A DNA stretch of 64,000 nt from Blastococcus sp. HT6-4 (GTDB lineage Bacteria > Actinomycetota > Actinomycetes > Mycobacteriales > Geodermatophilaceae). The position numbers and the translations under genes were made by a program. Location of the stretch: the NCBI RefSeq assembly GCF_039679125.1, contig NZ_CP155551.1, forward strand, positions 3,348,001-3,412,000, in the 5' to 3' direction. Below are positions 9,846 through 20,840 of the stretch, piece after piece. The stretch's first letter is position 1. Each line of letters starts with the position of its first letter. A model generated the notes under the pieces. The model made no database searches. It saw only the letters and a list, made by a program, of their open reading frames with translations, and had not been told where the DNA came from.

Positions 9846-10970
9846 TCACGCCCGGCTCCAGCGGGACGCCGTCCACTCCCCCGCCGCGGCGAAGTGCCGC
9901 AGCGTCTCGGTGTGCGGGGCCAGGTCGAGCCCCTGCGCCGCCACCCACTCGTCGGAGTAGTACGTGCGGGCGTACCGCTCGCCGCCGTCGCACAGCAGCG
10001 TGACCACGCTGCCGCGCCGGCCCGCGGCGAGCATCTCGGCCACCAGGCCGAAGGCCCCCCACAGGTTCGTGCCCGTCGATCCGCCGGCCCGGCGGCCGGT
10101 CACCCGCTCGAGGTGCCGCATCGCGGCCAGCGAGGCGGCGTCGGGCACCCCGATCATCCGGTCGACGATCGTGGGCACGAACGACGGCTCCACCCGCGGG
10201 CGGCCGATGCCCTCGATCCGCGACGGCGTCCCGGTCGTCCGGCCGGCGTCCCCGGACGCGTAGCCGGGGAGAAAGGCCGAGTTCTCCGGATCCACGACCG
10301 CCAGCCGGGTGGGGTGCCGGCGGTAGCGGATGTAGCGGCCGATGGTGGCGCTCGTGCCGCCCGTGCCGGCACCCACGACGACCCACTCCGGGACCGGGTG
10401 CCGCTCCGCCGCGAGCTGCTCGAAGACGGACTCGGCGATGTTGTTGTTCCCGCGCCAGTCGGTGGCCCGCTCGGCGTAGGTGAACTGGTCGAGGTAGTGC
10501 CCGCCGCACTCGGCCGCCAGCCGGCGGGCCTCCTCGTACATGTCCGGCGCGTGGTCCACGAAGTGGCACACGCCCCCGTGGAACTCGATCAGCGCGATCT
10601 TCTCCGGGCTGGTCGACCGCGGCATGACCGCGACGAACGGCAGGCCGAGCATCCGCGCGAAGTAGGCCTCGCTGACCGCCGTCGACCCGCTGGAGGACTC
10701 GACGACCGTGCTGCCCTCGGTGATCTGCCCGGAGCACAACCCGTAGAGGAACAGCGACCGGGCCAGCCGGTGCTTGAGGCTGCCGGTCGGATGCGTCGAC
10801 TCGTCCTTGAGGTAGAGGTCGATGCCCCACTCCGGCGGGAGCGGGTAGACCAGCAGGTGGGTGTCGGCGCTGCGCCGGGCGTCGGCCTCGACCGCGGCCA
10901 CGGCCCGGTCGACCCACGCCCGTCCGGCCGGGTCCGAGCGGTCGACGTCGGCGGGGTCGGAGGGAGTCAC
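9846..10970 (-). CDS. cds1: Cds1-type L-cysteine desulfhydrase (PLP-dependent)
   Basis: Fold-type II PLP enzyme related to cysteine synthase. M. tuberculosis Cds1 degrades cysteine to sulfide, pyruvate and ammonia, and this protein carries the same signature segments: [37 protein letters not shown] (PLP Lys), [52 protein letters not shown] and [11 protein letters not shown]. The GTG at 10970 (VTPSDPADV) is taken because the alternative GTG at 11024 only adds a low-complexity, Gly/Ala-rich leader. Length 374, slightly longer than Cds1. It faces the same way as etfBA and sits next to the RGCVC micro-protein gene. The substrate is inferred from strong motif identity, not proven. Confidence 0.88.
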   Translation of the reverse strand: MTPSDPADVDRSDPAGRAWVDRAVAAVEADARRSADTHLLVYPLPPEWGIDLYLKDESTHPTGSLKHRLARSLFLYGLCSGQITEGSTVVESSSGSTAVSEAYFARMLGLPFVAVMPRSTSPEKIALIEFHGGVCHFVDHAPDMYEEARRLAAECGGHYLDQFTYAERATDWRGNNNIAESVFEQLAAERHPVPEWVVVGAGTGGTSATIGRYIRYRRHPTRLAVVDPENSAFLPGYASGDAGRTTGTPSRIEGIGRPRVEPSFVPTIVDRMIGVPDAASLAAMRHLERVTGRRAGGSTGTNLWGAFGLVAEMLAAGRRGSVVTLLCDGGERYARTYYSDEWVAAQGLDLAPHTETLRHFAAAGEWTASRWSRA

Positions 10971-11028
10971 CCGCGCATGATCGCGCACCGGGGAACCGGC
11001 GCCCCCCGGTGCGCCGTGCCCCACGCCG

Positions 11029-11196
11029 TCATGCCCGTGGGCAGACGCACCCTCGGGTGGTGGCGTGCCCCGCGCTGGCCCGGCAGTACCGCAGCGAGAT
11101 CCGGTCGTGCGCGTCCAGCGCGTGCGGGCAGGCCGGGCAGGCGCCCTCCGCGACGCTCTGCACGTGGCGGGCGGGGCGGGGCGGGGCGGAGATCAT
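11029..11196 (-). CDS. RGCVC-family small cysteine-rich protein
   Basis: A 55-residue protein whose second half reads [22 protein letters not shown] followed by TRGCVC. The CxxC...HD.IS.RYC...RGCxC pattern is the actinobacterial RGCVC family of unknown function; the paired cysteines and His suggest one bound zinc or a redox pair. The ATG at 11196 is used; an upstream GTG extension is Pro/Gly-rich and unlikely. It lies just upstream of cds1 on the same strand, 58 bases before its chosen start, so the two may be co-transcribed. Confidence 0.7.
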   Translation of the reverse strand: MISAPPRPARHVQSVAEGACPACPHALDAHDRISLRYCRASAGHATTRGCVCPRA

Positions 11197-11252
11197 GGGA
11201 CGACCTGACTGAGCCGGGGTGACCGGCGCGCGGTGACGTGCTCCCGGTCCCG

Positions 11253-11273
11253 GCACCGGCAGAGAGCCGGTGC
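11253..11273. terminator. Intrinsic terminator of the ABC operon
   Basis: GCACCGGC-AGAGA-GCCGGTGC, a perfect 8-bp stem with a 5-base loop, 28 bases past the stop of the ABC ATPase gene on the minus strand. Confidence 0.65.
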
Positions 11274-11300
11274 GCGAGGTGGACCAGGACGACCCCGACG

Positions 11301-12416
11301 CTACGCCCCGGCCCGCCCGGCGCCCTCCGGCTCGACCGGGGCGACCAGCACCGGGCGGTCGGCAGGGGTCACCGTGACGGTGGCCCCGGGGGTCAGCGAC
11401 TGGCTCTCGGCGCTGGCGACGTCGACGCGCGCCTCCACCGCGCCGGGCAGCGCGACCAGCACGCGGGTGACGGCACCGGAGAACGTGCGGGTCACCACCC
11501 GCCCGTCACCTGCCGGGTCGGCCCGCACGACCAGGGACTCGGGCCGCACCAGCGCCACCACCGGGCCGGGGGACGGCGCCGCGCCGGCGAGGGGCCGGCG
11601 GGTGCCGAGCAGGTGCACCTCTCCCCCCGCGAGCGTGGCCGGCAGCCGGTTCATCGTGCCCACGAACTCGGCGACGAAGGCGGTGGCCGGGCGCTCGTAC
11701 AACTCGTCGGGCGAGGCCACCTGCTCGAGCCGGCCGGACCGCATGACCCCCACCCGGTCGGCGACCGACAGCGCCTCCGCCTGGTCGTGCGTGACGAACA
11801 CGGTCGTGATGCCCAGCTCCAGCTGGATGCGGCGGATCTCCTCGCGCAGCTGCACCCGCACCTGCGCGTCGAGCGCGGAGAGCGGCTCGTCGAGGAGGAG
11901 CACCTGCGGCGACACGGCCAGCGCCCGGGCCAGCGCGACCCGCTGCTGCTGCCCCCCGGAGAGCTGGTGGGGGTAGCGGGTGGCGCGGTCGGCGAGCCCC
12001 ACCAGCTCCAGCAGCTCCGCCGCCCGGGCGGTCTGCTCCGACTTCGCGCGCCGCCGGACCCGCAGCCCGAACGCGACGTTCTCGGCCACCGTCAGGTTGG
12101 GGAACAGGCTGTAGGCCTGGAACACCATGCCCATGTCGCGCTTGCTGGCCGGCACCCCGGTGACGTCCCGGCCCCCGACGAGCACCCGCCCGGAGTCGGG
12201 CTGGGCGAAGCCGGCGATCGCCCGCAGCGCCGTCGTCTTGCCGCAGCCCGAGGGCCCCAGCAGGGCGAGGAACTCGCCCCCGACGATGTCGAGGTCCAGG
12301 CCGTCGAGCGCGACGACGGAGCCGTAACGACGGGTCAGCCCGTCCAGCCGGATGGGCACCCCGGGGCGCTCCCGGAGGCCGGTCGGCCCGGGCACCCGCG
12401 CGGAGACGGCGGTCAT
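11301..12416 (-). CDS. ABC importer ATPase, Fe3+/spermidine-putrescine type
   Basis: ATP-hydrolysing subunit of the importer encoded by the next three genes. Of 371 residues, the first 240 or so form the nucleotide-binding domain: Walker A GPSGCGKTT, Q-loop MVFQAYSLFPNLTV, signature LSGGQQQR, Walker B VLLLDEPLSALD and the H-loop VFVTHDQAEAL. The C-terminal 110 residues form a TOBE-like regulatory domain (ALVRPESLVVRAD). This is the PotA/FbpC/CysA layout. The start overlaps the permease stop as ATGA, so all subunits are translationally coupled. Substrate cannot be fixed from the ATPase alone. Confidence 0.93.
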   Translation of the reverse strand: MTAVSARVPGPTGLRERPGVPIRLDGLTRRYGSVVALDGLDLDIVGGEFLALLGPSGCGKTTALRAIAGFAQPDSGRVLVGGRDVTGVPASKRDMGMVFQAYSLFPNLTVAENVAFGLRVRRRAKSEQTARAAELLELVGLADRATRYPHQLSGGQQQRVALARALAVSPQVLLLDEPLSALDAQVRVQLREEIRRIQLELGITTVFVTHDQAEALSVADRVGVMRSGRLEQVASPDELYERPATAFVAEFVGTMNRLPATLAGGEVHLLGTRRPLAGAAPSPGPVVALVRPESLVVRADPAGDGRVVTRTFSGAVTRVLVALPGAVEARVDVASAESQSLTPGATVTVTPADRPVLVAPVEPEGAGRAGA

Positions 12417-13306
12417 GAGCTCTCCTTCGTGCCGCGCCGGCGGTCCAGCGCGGAGATCATCAGCAGCAGCACCCAGGTGACGACCAGCGACAGCACGGAG
12501 ACCGCCACCGACAGCTGGGGCTGGGAGCCCGAGATGCGGACGATCCACGTCGGGAAGGTCTCGAAGCCCAGGATCGCGGCGATCGTGTACTCGCCGAGGA
12601 CCAGGGCGAGGGTCAGGAACGAGGCGTTGAGCACCGAGGTGCGCAACGCCGGCAGCACCACCGAGACCAGCACCCGCGGCCACGAGGCCCCGAGGTTGCG
12701 AGCGGCCTCGGTGAGCGTGCGCAACCCGGCCCCGCGCACGCCGGCGTCGAGGGCCCGGTAGACGAACGGCAGGGCGAGGACGACGTAGACGAAGACGAGG
12801 ATCCACGGCAGCGCGGGCTCCTGGAGCGCGAAGAACGCCTCGGCCAGCGCCGTCCCGTAGAAGTGCTCCGGCGCCCAGGCCAGCACGCTGCGCACCCCGA
12901 CGACGAGGGCGATCGGGGGCAGCACGAGCGGCATGAGGGTGAGCAGCTCGACCGTCGTGCGCAGCCGTGGCAGCCGCAGCTCGACCAGCACGACGGTCGG
13001 CACCATGAGCAGCAGGACCAGGACGACGGTGAGGGCGCCGAGGGCCAGCGACCGCGTGAACGCCTCCGCGAAGCCCTCGGCGCCGGGGATGCCGGCGTAG
13101 ACCCGGCCGCTGAACCCGCCGCGCCCGCGGTCGCGCACGGTGAACCACACCGACGCCGCGATCGGCACCAGGAAGTACAGGCCCAGGACGGCGAGGACGG
13201 CGTACCGCCAGGCCCCCGCCCCGCGGCGGCCGCGGCGACCGCGGCGCTGCGGCGTCTCCGGTTCGACGCCGCCGGCACCGGCGACGTTCTCGGCGAGCAG
13301 GGTCAT
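12413..13306 (-). CDS. ABC importer permease, second subunit
   Basis: Integral membrane permease, 297 residues with about six transmembrane helices, preceded by a basic N-terminus (RRGRRGRRG). The cytoplasmic coupling motif EAARNLGASWPRVLVSVVLPALR is the EAA loop that docks to the ATPase, characteristic of the PotC/FbpB class. ATGA overlaps join it to both neighbours. It pairs with the permease at 13303-14154 to form a heterodimeric channel. Confidence 0.92.
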   Translation of the reverse strand: MTLLAENVAGAGGVEPETPQRRGRRGRRGAGAWRYAVLAVLGLYFLVPIAASVWFTVRDRGRGGFSGRVYAGIPGAEGFAEAFTRSLALGALTVVLVLLLMVPTVVLVELRLPRLRTTVELLTLMPLVLPPIALVVGVRSVLAWAPEHFYGTALAEAFFALQEPALPWILVFVYVVLALPFVYRALDAGVRGAGLRTLTEAARNLGASWPRVLVSVVLPALRTSVLNASFLTLALVLGEYTIAAILGFETFPTWIVRISGSQPQLSVAVSVLSLVVTWVLLLMISALDRRRGTKESS

Positions 13307-14154
13307 GTCAGCCACCGCTGGGTCCGGCGCTGCACCCAGGCGTAGAAGACCATCACCAGGCCGATGAGCACGACCATGCCCAGCGCCAGGGCCTTGCCCA
13401 CGTTCTCCGACCCGACGACGACGTTGCTCGACAGGGCGTCGGCGATCTGCAGGGTGACCAGCGGGATGCTGCTGCCGACGAGCGCCCGGGCCGTGGCGTA
13501 CGCCGCGAAGGCCGACGCGAACAGCAGCATCGTGGCGCCGAGGACCGGCGGCAGGAGCACCGGGCCGCCCACGTAGCGCCAGTACTGCCAGCCGGTGGCG
13601 CCCAGGTTGTCCGCCGCCTCGCGCCACTGCGGCCGCAGCGCCTCCAGTGCCGGGATGATCGTCAGCACCATGAGCGGGATCAGGAAGTACAGGTAGACCA
13701 GCGCCAGGCCGGTCATGGAGTACAGCGAGAAGCCGCCCAGCCCGAGGCCGAGGGTGTCGGTGAGCAGCGCGGTCACCACCCCGGCGTTGCCACCGATCGT
13801 GGCGATGAAGGCGAAGGCGAGCGGGATGCCGCCGAAGTTGGCCAGGACGCCGGAGGCGGTGAGCACCAGCCGGCGCAGCAGCCGGCCGCGGCGGGCCCGG
13901 AGCACGGCGATCGCCAGGGCCAGGCCCAGCGCCGCGCCGATGACCGCGGTGATCAGCGACAGCTGCAGGCTCCCGACGTAGGCCCGCCGGTAGGCGCCGT
14001 CGGTGATCGCCTCGACCGAGGCCGTGGACCAGGTCTCCTCGAAGGTGACCGGGTCGGTCGCCCGGAACGCCTCCACGGCGAGCACGCCGATCGGGAGGAC
14101 CAGGAACACGGCGATGTAGAGCAGGAAGGGCAGCGCCCCCAGGACGACGAGCAC
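13303..14154 (-). CDS. ABC importer permease, first subunit
   Basis: Integral membrane permease, 283 residues as annotated, about six helices, with EAA loop EAADNLGATGWQYWRYVGGPVLLPP. Start choice is uncertain. From the GTG at 14154 the protein begins directly in a helix (MLVVLGALPFLLYIAVF). In the same frame, a CTG at 14217 overlaps the stop of the solute-binding gene as CTGA and would add a basic leader STAPTHGVAPVPRRRGRRGR typical of this family. No ATG, GTG or TTG lies between. All other junctions in this operon are ATGA, so CTGA initiation is a real possibility. Confidence 0.9.
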   Translation of the reverse strand: MLVVLGALPFLLYIAVFLVLPIGVLAVEAFRATDPVTFEETWSTASVEAITDGAYRRAYVGSLQLSLITAVIGAALGLALAIAVLRARRGRLLRRLVLTASGVLANFGGIPLAFAFIATIGGNAGVVTALLTDTLGLGLGGFSLYSMTGLALVYLYFLIPLMVLTIIPALEALRPQWREAADNLGATGWQYWRYVGGPVLLPPVLGATMLLFASAFAAYATARALVGSSIPLVTLQIADALSSNVVVGSENVGKALALGMVVLIGLVMVFYAWVQRRTQRWLT

Positions 14155-14213
14155 GCGGCCGCGCCGGCCCCTGCGACGAGGGACCGGCGCGACTCCGTGG
14201 GTTGGTGCGGTAC

Positions 14214-15365
14214 TCAGCCGGACATCTCCGCGTTCCAGCGCTCGGCGACGACCGCCTGCGCCGCGGTCTGTTGCTCCTCGGTCGGGAACTTCGCCGTCCC
14301 CTGGACCTCGGGCAGCGCGGCCAGCGCGTCGGCGTCGGCCGTGCCGGCCTCCTCCATCGCAGGCAGCCGGACCGGCCGGGCGCCGCCGTTCAGCCAGATG
14401 TTCTGTCCCTCATCGCTGTAGAGGAACTCCTGCCACAGCCGGGCCGCGGCCGGGTGCGGCGCGAACTTGCTGATCGCCTGGCTGTAGTAGCTGCCGAACA
14501 GGCCGTCGGAGGGCACGGCCACCTCCCACTCGACGCCCTGGTCGGCGAGGGTCTCGGTGAGCCCGGCGTTGAGGTAGTCCCAGTCGATCGAGATCGGCGT
14601 CTCGCCGCTCTGGATGGTGGCCGGGGTGATCTCGACGGGATTGAAGTTGCCGACGTCCTTGATCCGGCCGAAGAAGTCGATCCCCGGGCCGATCTCGTCC
14701 AGGCTGCCGCCGTTGGCCAGGGACGCCGCCCAGACCCCGCTGAAGGCCGCCGCCGCCTGGGTCGGGTTGCCGTTGAGGGCCACCTGACCGGCGTACTGCG
14801 GGTCGAGCAGATCGGCGAACGTCGTCGGGCACTCGTCGACGACCGAGGCGTTGCAGCCGATGGAGATGTAGCCGCCGTAGTCGTTGTACCAGTGGCCCTC
14901 GGGGTCCTTCTGGTCCTCGGGGATCTCACCCCAGGTCTGCACCTGGTACGGCGCCGTGAGGCCCTGCGCCTGCGCCTGGCGGGCGAACGCGGTGCCGAGG
15001 TCCAGCACGTCGGGCGCGCGGTCCTGGCCCTTCTGGCTCTCGACGGCGTTGAGCTCGTCCTGGCTGGAACCGTCGGGGCTGGCGCTGTTGATCTCGATGT
15101 CGTACTTCTCGCTGAAGGTCTCGAGCATCTCGCCGTAGTTGGCCCAGTCCGGGGGCAGCGCGATCACGTTGAGCTCGCCCTCGGCCTGCGCGGCCTCGAC
15201 GAGGGCGTCCATGCCGCCGAAGTCCTCCACCGAGGTCGCGGTCGCGGCGTCGCTGCCGTCGCCCCCGCCCGAGCCGGAGCCGGCGTCGCCGCCGGAGCCG
15301 CAGGCGGTCAGGGTCAGCCCAGCGGTGACCACCGCGATCGTGGTCCGCAGGGTGCTTCGTCGCAC
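14214..15365 (-). CDS. ABC importer solute-binding lipoprotein
   Basis: Extracellular substrate-binding protein, 383 residues. GTG start with AGGAGG four bases upstream; signal peptide with lipobox LTAC (Cys22), then a Gly/Ser/Asp-rich linker and a type II binding-protein fold (GELNVIALPPDWANYGEMLETFSEKYDIEINSASP). It belongs to the Fe3+/polyamine/2-aminoethylphosphonate group of binding proteins. The ligand cannot be decided: no iron-binding Tyr pair is obvious and no catabolic gene is adjacent. First gene of the four-gene importer operon, preceded by a dense array of palindromes and direct repeats. Confidence 0.9.
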   Translation of the reverse strand: MRRSTLRTTIAVVTAGLTLTACGSGGDAGSGSGGGDGSDAATATSVEDFGGMDALVEAAQAEGELNVIALPPDWANYGEMLETFSEKYDIEINSASPDGSSQDELNAVESQKGQDRAPDVLDLGTAFARQAQAQGLTAPYQVQTWGEIPEDQKDPEGHWYNDYGGYISIGCNASVVDECPTTFADLLDPQYAGQVALNGNPTQAAAAFSGVWAASLANGGSLDEIGPGIDFFGRIKDVGNFNPVEITPATIQSGETPISIDWDYLNAGLTETLADQGVEWEVAVPSDGLFGSYYSQAISKFAPHPAAARLWQEFLYSDEGQNIWLNGGARPVRLPAMEEAGTADADALAALPEVQGTAKFPTEEQQTAAQAVVAERWNAEMSG

Positions 15366-15393
15366 GTGTCCTCCTGGTGTGGTGCCGCGCCGC

Positions 15394-15418
15394 GACCGGT
15401 GCCCCGTTGGCACCGGTC
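15394..15418 (-). promoter_or_regulatory. Hairpin in the leader of the ABC operon
   Basis: GACCGGTGCC-CCGTT-GGCACCGGTC, a perfect 10-bp inverted repeat 29 bases upstream of the solute-binding protein start. It could be an operator, an attenuator hairpin, or the terminator of the upstream crotonase gene on the same strand. Confidence 0.5.
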
Positions 15419-15444
15419 GGGCGGCCTCCGGGATTGTCGCCGAT

Positions 15445-15469
15445 GCGGTACCGCTTTGTGCAGTACTGC
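15445..15469. promoter_or_regulatory. Paired palindromes upstream of the ABC operon
   Basis: GCGGTACCGC-TTTGT-GCAGTACTGC: two related 10-bp perfect palindromes (GCRGTACYGC) with centres 15 bases apart, 80-105 bases before the solute-binding gene. They look like twin operator half-sites for a dimeric repressor. Confidence 0.5.
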
Positions 15470-15472
15470 CAG

Positions 15473-15492
15473 GTGACCGTTACGTGACCGTT
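15473..15492. repeat. Tandem direct repeat GTGACCGTT, 11-bp period
   Basis: GTGACCGTT at 15473-15481 and again at 15484-15492, one helical turn apart, immediately beside the paired palindromes; a partial GGACCGTT follows at 15500. The arrangement suits a response-regulator or AraC-type activator site for the ABC operon. Confidence 0.45.
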
Positions 15493-15511
15493 GGACCACG
15501 GACCGTTCGGT

Positions 15512-16297
15512 TCAGCGGCCGGTGAACGTGGCCTTGCCGGGGCCGCTCTCCAGGAACGAGCGCATGCCGGTGGCCTGGTCCTCGGTGTCGAAGAGCCCGG
15601 CGAACAGCTCGGTCTCGAGCGCCAGGCCCTCGTCGAGGCTGCGGTCCAGCCCCCCGTCGATCGCCCGCTTCGCGGCCGCGAGCGCCAGGGGCGGGCCCGC
15701 GGCGAGCTTCCGGGCCATCGCCAGCGCCGTCTCGTAGACCTCGGCGTCGGGGACGACGGCGTCGGCGAGCCCCATCTCCCGGGCCTCCTCCGCGCCGACG
15801 TGCCGGCCGGTGAAGACCAGGTCCTTGGCCCGGGCCGGGCCGACCAGGCGGGCCAGCCGCTGGGTGCCGCCCGCGCCGGGGATGATGCCGAGCAGGATCT
15901 CGGGCTGGCCGATCTTCGCGGAGGCGCCGAGCACCCGGAAGTCGGCGCACAGCGCCAGCTCGTAGCCGCCGCCCAGGGCGTAGCCGGTGATCGCGGCGAT
16001 GACCGGCTTCGGGATGTGGGCGACCGTCCGGAACGACTCCTGCAGCTCCCGGCCCCACGCGGTCATGCCCCCGGCATCCAGCTGGGACATGGCCTTGATG
16101 TCGGCGCCGGCGGCGAACACCCGCTCCCCGCCGTAGATCACCACGGCCCGGACGTCGTCGCGCTCGCCAGCCTCCAGCGCGGCGGCCCGCACCTCCAGGT
16201 GCAGCTGCTCGTCGATCGCGTTCATCTTCGGGCGGTCGAGCCGGATGGTGCCGACTCCGTCCTCGACCTGCAGGGTCACGAACTCGGGCTCGGCCAT
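15512..16297 (-). CDS. Enoyl-CoA hydratase (canonical crotonase)
   Basis: Hydrates 2-enoyl-CoA to 3-hydroxyacyl-CoA in beta-oxidation and in the crotonyl-CoA/hydroxybutyryl-CoA interconversion. The 261-residue protein has the oxyanion-hole region [26 protein letters not shown] with the first catalytic Glu, and [25 protein letters not shown] with the second. Both glutamates of active hydratases are present, unlike the second crotonase in this window (54404). It stands alone on the minus strand between the VOC gene and the ABC importer, so its pathway is inferred; together with ccr and the hydroxyacyl-CoA dehydrogenase it could complete the route to ethylmalonyl-CoA. Confidence 0.93.
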   Translation of the reverse strand: MAEPEFVTLQVEDGVGTIRLDRPKMNAIDEQLHLEVRAAALEAGERDDVRAVVIYGGERVFAAGADIKAMSQLDAGGMTAWGRELQESFRTVAHIPKPVIAAITGYALGGGYELALCADFRVLGASAKIGQPEILLGIIPGAGGTQRLARLVGPARAKDLVFTGRHVGAEEAREMGLADAVVPDAEVYETALAMARKLAAGPPLALAAAKRAIDGGLDRSLDEGLALETELFAGLFDTEDQATGMRSFLESGPGKATFTGR

Positions 16298-16380
16298 GGT
16301 GCGGTTCCTCCAGGTGCGGACGACGTCGTCCAGGGCACCCTAGCCAGGGGCCGGTCCCCGGCAGCCCGGATCCGTCCCCG

Positions 16381-16731
16381 TCAGGGGTGGCCCAGGACGT
16401 TGAGCACGTTGCCGTCGGGATCGCGGACGAAGAAGCGGCGCACCCCCCAGGGCTCGTCCGTCAGGGGGTGCACGATCTCCGCGCCGGAGGCGACGGCGGC
16501 GGCATGGGCGGCGTCGACGTCGTCGACCTCCACGGACACCACCGGGACGACCGGGGCTGTCGCGTCGTGGGACACGAGGCTGATCTGGCGGCTCCCCGTG
16601 GCCGGGTCGGCGAGGGTCACGATCCACCCGTGGTCCATCACCGGTTCCAGCCCGAGCACGTCGCCGTAGAACCGGCGCGCCGCGTCGAGGTCGGCGCTCG
16701 TGAGATCGGGGACCACCCGGAGGACTGCCAT
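16381..16731 (-). CDS. VOC-superfamily (glyoxalase/bleomycin-resistance-like) protein
   Basis: A 116-residue single-repeat vicinal-oxygen-chelate protein: LDAARRFYGDVLGLEPVMDHGW at the N-terminus, central PVVSVEVDDVDAAHAAAVASGAEIV, and C-terminal PWGVRRFFVRDPDGNVLNVLGHP. Such proteins act as glyoxalases, dioxygenases or antibiotic-binding proteins; single-domain members normally dimerise. The typical C-terminal metal Glu is replaced (VLNVLG), so metal binding is doubtful. No neighbour points to a substrate. Confidence 0.85.
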   Translation of the reverse strand: MAVLRVVPDLTSADLDAARRFYGDVLGLEPVMDHGWIVTLADPATGSRQISLVSHDATAPVVPVVSVEVDDVDAAHAAAVASGAEIVHPLTDEPWGVRRFFVRDPDGNVLNVLGHP

Positions 16732-16759
16732 GCCGGCATGCTCGCAGCCCCGGGAAGGG

Positions 16760-17566
16760 TCAGCCGGCCCGGCGGGCGGTGAACCGACCGTCGGTCCGCG
16801 TCAGCGACAGCGACAGCCCGAAGGTCTCCGAGAGCACCTCGGCGGTGAGCACGTCGTCGGCCGCCCCGGCCGCGACGATCCCGCCCTCACGCAGGAGCAG
16901 GGCGTGGGTGTAGCCGGGCGGGATCTCCTCGACGTGGTGGGTGACCAGCACCTGGGCGGGCGCGTAGTGGTACCTCGCGAGATCCGACAGCCGGGCGACC
17001 AGGTCCTCGCGGCCGGCCAGGTCCAGGCCCGCGCCGGGCTCGTCGAGCAGCAGCAGCTCCGGGTCGGGCATCAGCGCGCGGGCGATCTGCGTCCGCTTCC
17101 GCTCGCCCTCGCTGAGAGTGCCGAACGGCCGGTTGGCGAACGGGGCAACCCCCCACTGCTCCATGAGCACCGCCGCCCGCGTCAGGTCGTGGACGTCGTA
17201 CTGCTCCCGCCACCGGCCGACCACGGCGTAGCCGGCGGACACGACGATGTCGCCGGTGCGCTCGGCCGGCTCGATGCGCTGGGCCAGCGAGGCGCTGGTG
17301 AGGCCGATCCGCGGCCGCAGCTCGAAGACGTCGACGGCGCCGAGTGTCTCGCCGAGCAGCCGCACCTCGCCGCGGGTGGGGTGCAGCTGCGCCGCGGCGA
17401 GCTGCAGCAGCGTGGTCTTGCCCGCCCCGTTCGGACCGAGCACCACCCAGCGCTGGTCCTCCTCGACCACCCAGTCGACGCCCTTGAGCAGGTGGTTCTG
17501 CCCCCGGACGACGTCGACTCCGGCCATCCGTACGACCGCCCCCTCGGGGGCGTCAGGGTTCGACAC
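16760..17566 (-). CDS. Solo ABC-type ATPase
   Basis: A 268-residue ATP-binding protein with Walker A LGPNGAGKTTLL, signature LSEGERKRTQIARAL, Walker B LLLLDEPGAGLD and H-loop LVTHHVEEIPPGYTHALLL. The IPPG motif and LSEGE signature place it in the ModF/YlmA-like group rather than in a typical importer. There is no permease or binding-protein gene beside it. The GTG at 17566 is preferred; TTG at 17578 and ATG at 17527 are alternatives. It is divergent from glgX with about 70 bases between starts. Confidence 0.85.
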   Translation of the reverse strand: MSNPDAPEGAVVRMAGVDVVRGQNHLLKGVDWVVEEDQRWVVLGPNGAGKTTLLQLAAAQLHPTRGEVRLLGETLGAVDVFELRPRIGLTSASLAQRIEPAERTGDIVVSAGYAVVGRWREQYDVHDLTRAAVLMEQWGVAPFANRPFGTLSEGERKRTQIARALMPDPELLLLDEPGAGLDLAGREDLVARLSDLARYHYAPAQVLVTHHVEEIPPGYTHALLLREGGIVAAGAADDVLTAEVLSETFGLSLSLTRTDGRFTARRAG

Positions 17567-17636
17567 GCCCCCATCCAACCAACCCCGCCGGTCGTCGGTG
17601 CGCCCCCTCCGGTCGCGGAGACGGCACGATCACCGG

Positions 17637-19787
<2,151 letters not shown>

Positions 19788-19819
19788 GGCATCTGCTGTC
19801 CCCTCGGAAGATCATCGTC

Positions 19820-20059
19820 ATGGGTGGCAGGAACCTCACCAACCGTCCGGACCCGCCATCCGACTCCGACAAGGAGTTGAGGAGCGAGAACGCGGGCCTG
19901 CTCGCACATGGCGTAGCGGACCAGCTACGAGCCGTACCGACATGTCCGACTCAGGTGAGCCCGTACGGACACGAGGAACGCAGGGCTCGATTCGTGGCCG
20001 ATGCAGTAGAAGCCTCTTCAGCCTCGATGGGCGAGGACGTCAGGACGGCCCCATGCTGA
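19820..20059 (+). CDS. Possible small ORF in the atypical region
   Basis: A 79-codon ORF (MGGRNLTNRPDPPSDSDKEL...) in lower-GC sequence between glgX and the membrane-anchored hypothetical gene, overlapping the start of the latter by seven bases. No recognised motif, no strong Shine-Dalgarno, and the composition looks degenerate. It may be a remnant or simply non-coding leader of the next gene. Confidence 0.2.
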   Translation: MGGRNLTNRPDPPSDSDKELRSENAGLLAHGVADQLRAVPTCPTQVSPYGHEERRARFVADAVEASSASMGEDVRTAPC

Positions 20060-20574
20060 ATGAGCAACTTCAGAGCCCCCCTGCACCTCAGGGTGGCCGG
20101 CGGTTCACATTGCGCAGCCTGACGGCGGTCGCCGCCTCGATAGGGGGAGCATGGGTCGCCTTCGTAGCAATGGTGGCCAGCCTCAATACGATCACGAGCT
20201 CGCCAGAAGCCTTCCGCAACGGTGAAGTCATCGAGTTCGCCAACCACTATTTCGACACGGCGGTAGGGGAACCAGGTCGCGCTCGCGCCGAGCTGACCAC
20301 GCGGGGGTTTCAAGACCTACGCCAGACCCAGGAACCGGGCTACACCGAACATTGGGCAAGCATTTCAGACGTGGACCTCCTCTCCGTGGGCCCAGCAGAG
20401 GTCGGCAACAACTGGTTCGACATGCACTACGAGATCATCTACCGAAGCGGTCTTCGCGAGGACATACGAAGCAGATGGCACATGACTTGCGCTGACCTCT
20501 TCAGGACCTATGCCCCATATTACGAGTGCGCGCGCGACGATCTGCGCCTGGACGACTTGGCGCGAGTTGATTAG
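20053..20574 (+). CDS. Membrane-anchored hypothetical protein with atypical codon use
   Basis: A 173-residue protein: short cytoplasmic N-terminus, one transmembrane helix (about residues 19-42, LTAVAASIGGAWVAFVAMVASL) and an extracytoplasmic domain. The domain order (FANHYFDTAVGEPGRARAEL, EHWASISDVDLLSVGP, NWFDMHYEIIYRSG) resembles NTF2/SnoaL-like folds seen behind single anchors in actinobacteria, but this is structural guesswork. The ATG at 20053 has AGGA eight bases upstream; an ATG at 19942 would add a disordered leader. Many codons end in A or T (AAT, CTT, CCA, GAA, ATA, AGA), unlike every neighbour, indicating recent acquisition. Confidence 0.7.
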   Translation: MLNEQLQSPPAPQGGRRFTLRSLTAVAASIGGAWVAFVAMVASLNTITSSPEAFRNGEVIEFANHYFDTAVGEPGRARAELTTRGFQDLRQTQEPGYTEHWASISDVDLLSVGPAEVGNNWFDMHYEIIYRSGLREDIRSRWHMTCADLFRTYAPYYECARDDLRLDDLARVD

Positions 20575-20840
20575 CCGCTGAGGCCTAGCGACCGATCAGT
20601 CGTCAGGTCGGGATCTGCACCCCGGCCCTGGAGAGTCGAGTCGGGCGGCGACGATCCGCGGCGACAGGGCGCCTGCCCTCGTTCTCGAGGGAGTATGAGT
20701 CGGCCACGACACGTTCACTCGTCGTGCCGTTGGCTATCGGTACAGCCCATGCATGACGCCACGTCGGCCGAAGGACGGACACAGGTGCAACGACATCTTG
20801 CCCGCACCCCGCCCATCGCGTCCGACCCTCACGGCGAAGT
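20575..20840. other. Non-coding lower-GC stretch
   Basis: Between the atypical hypothetical gene and the FHA gene. I find no convincing gene, tRNA, attachment site or repeat. A 94-codon minus-strand ORF (20603-20887) has no start signal or recognisable motif. Composition resembles the adjacent atypical gene, so this is probably flank of the same acquired segment. Confidence 0.5.
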
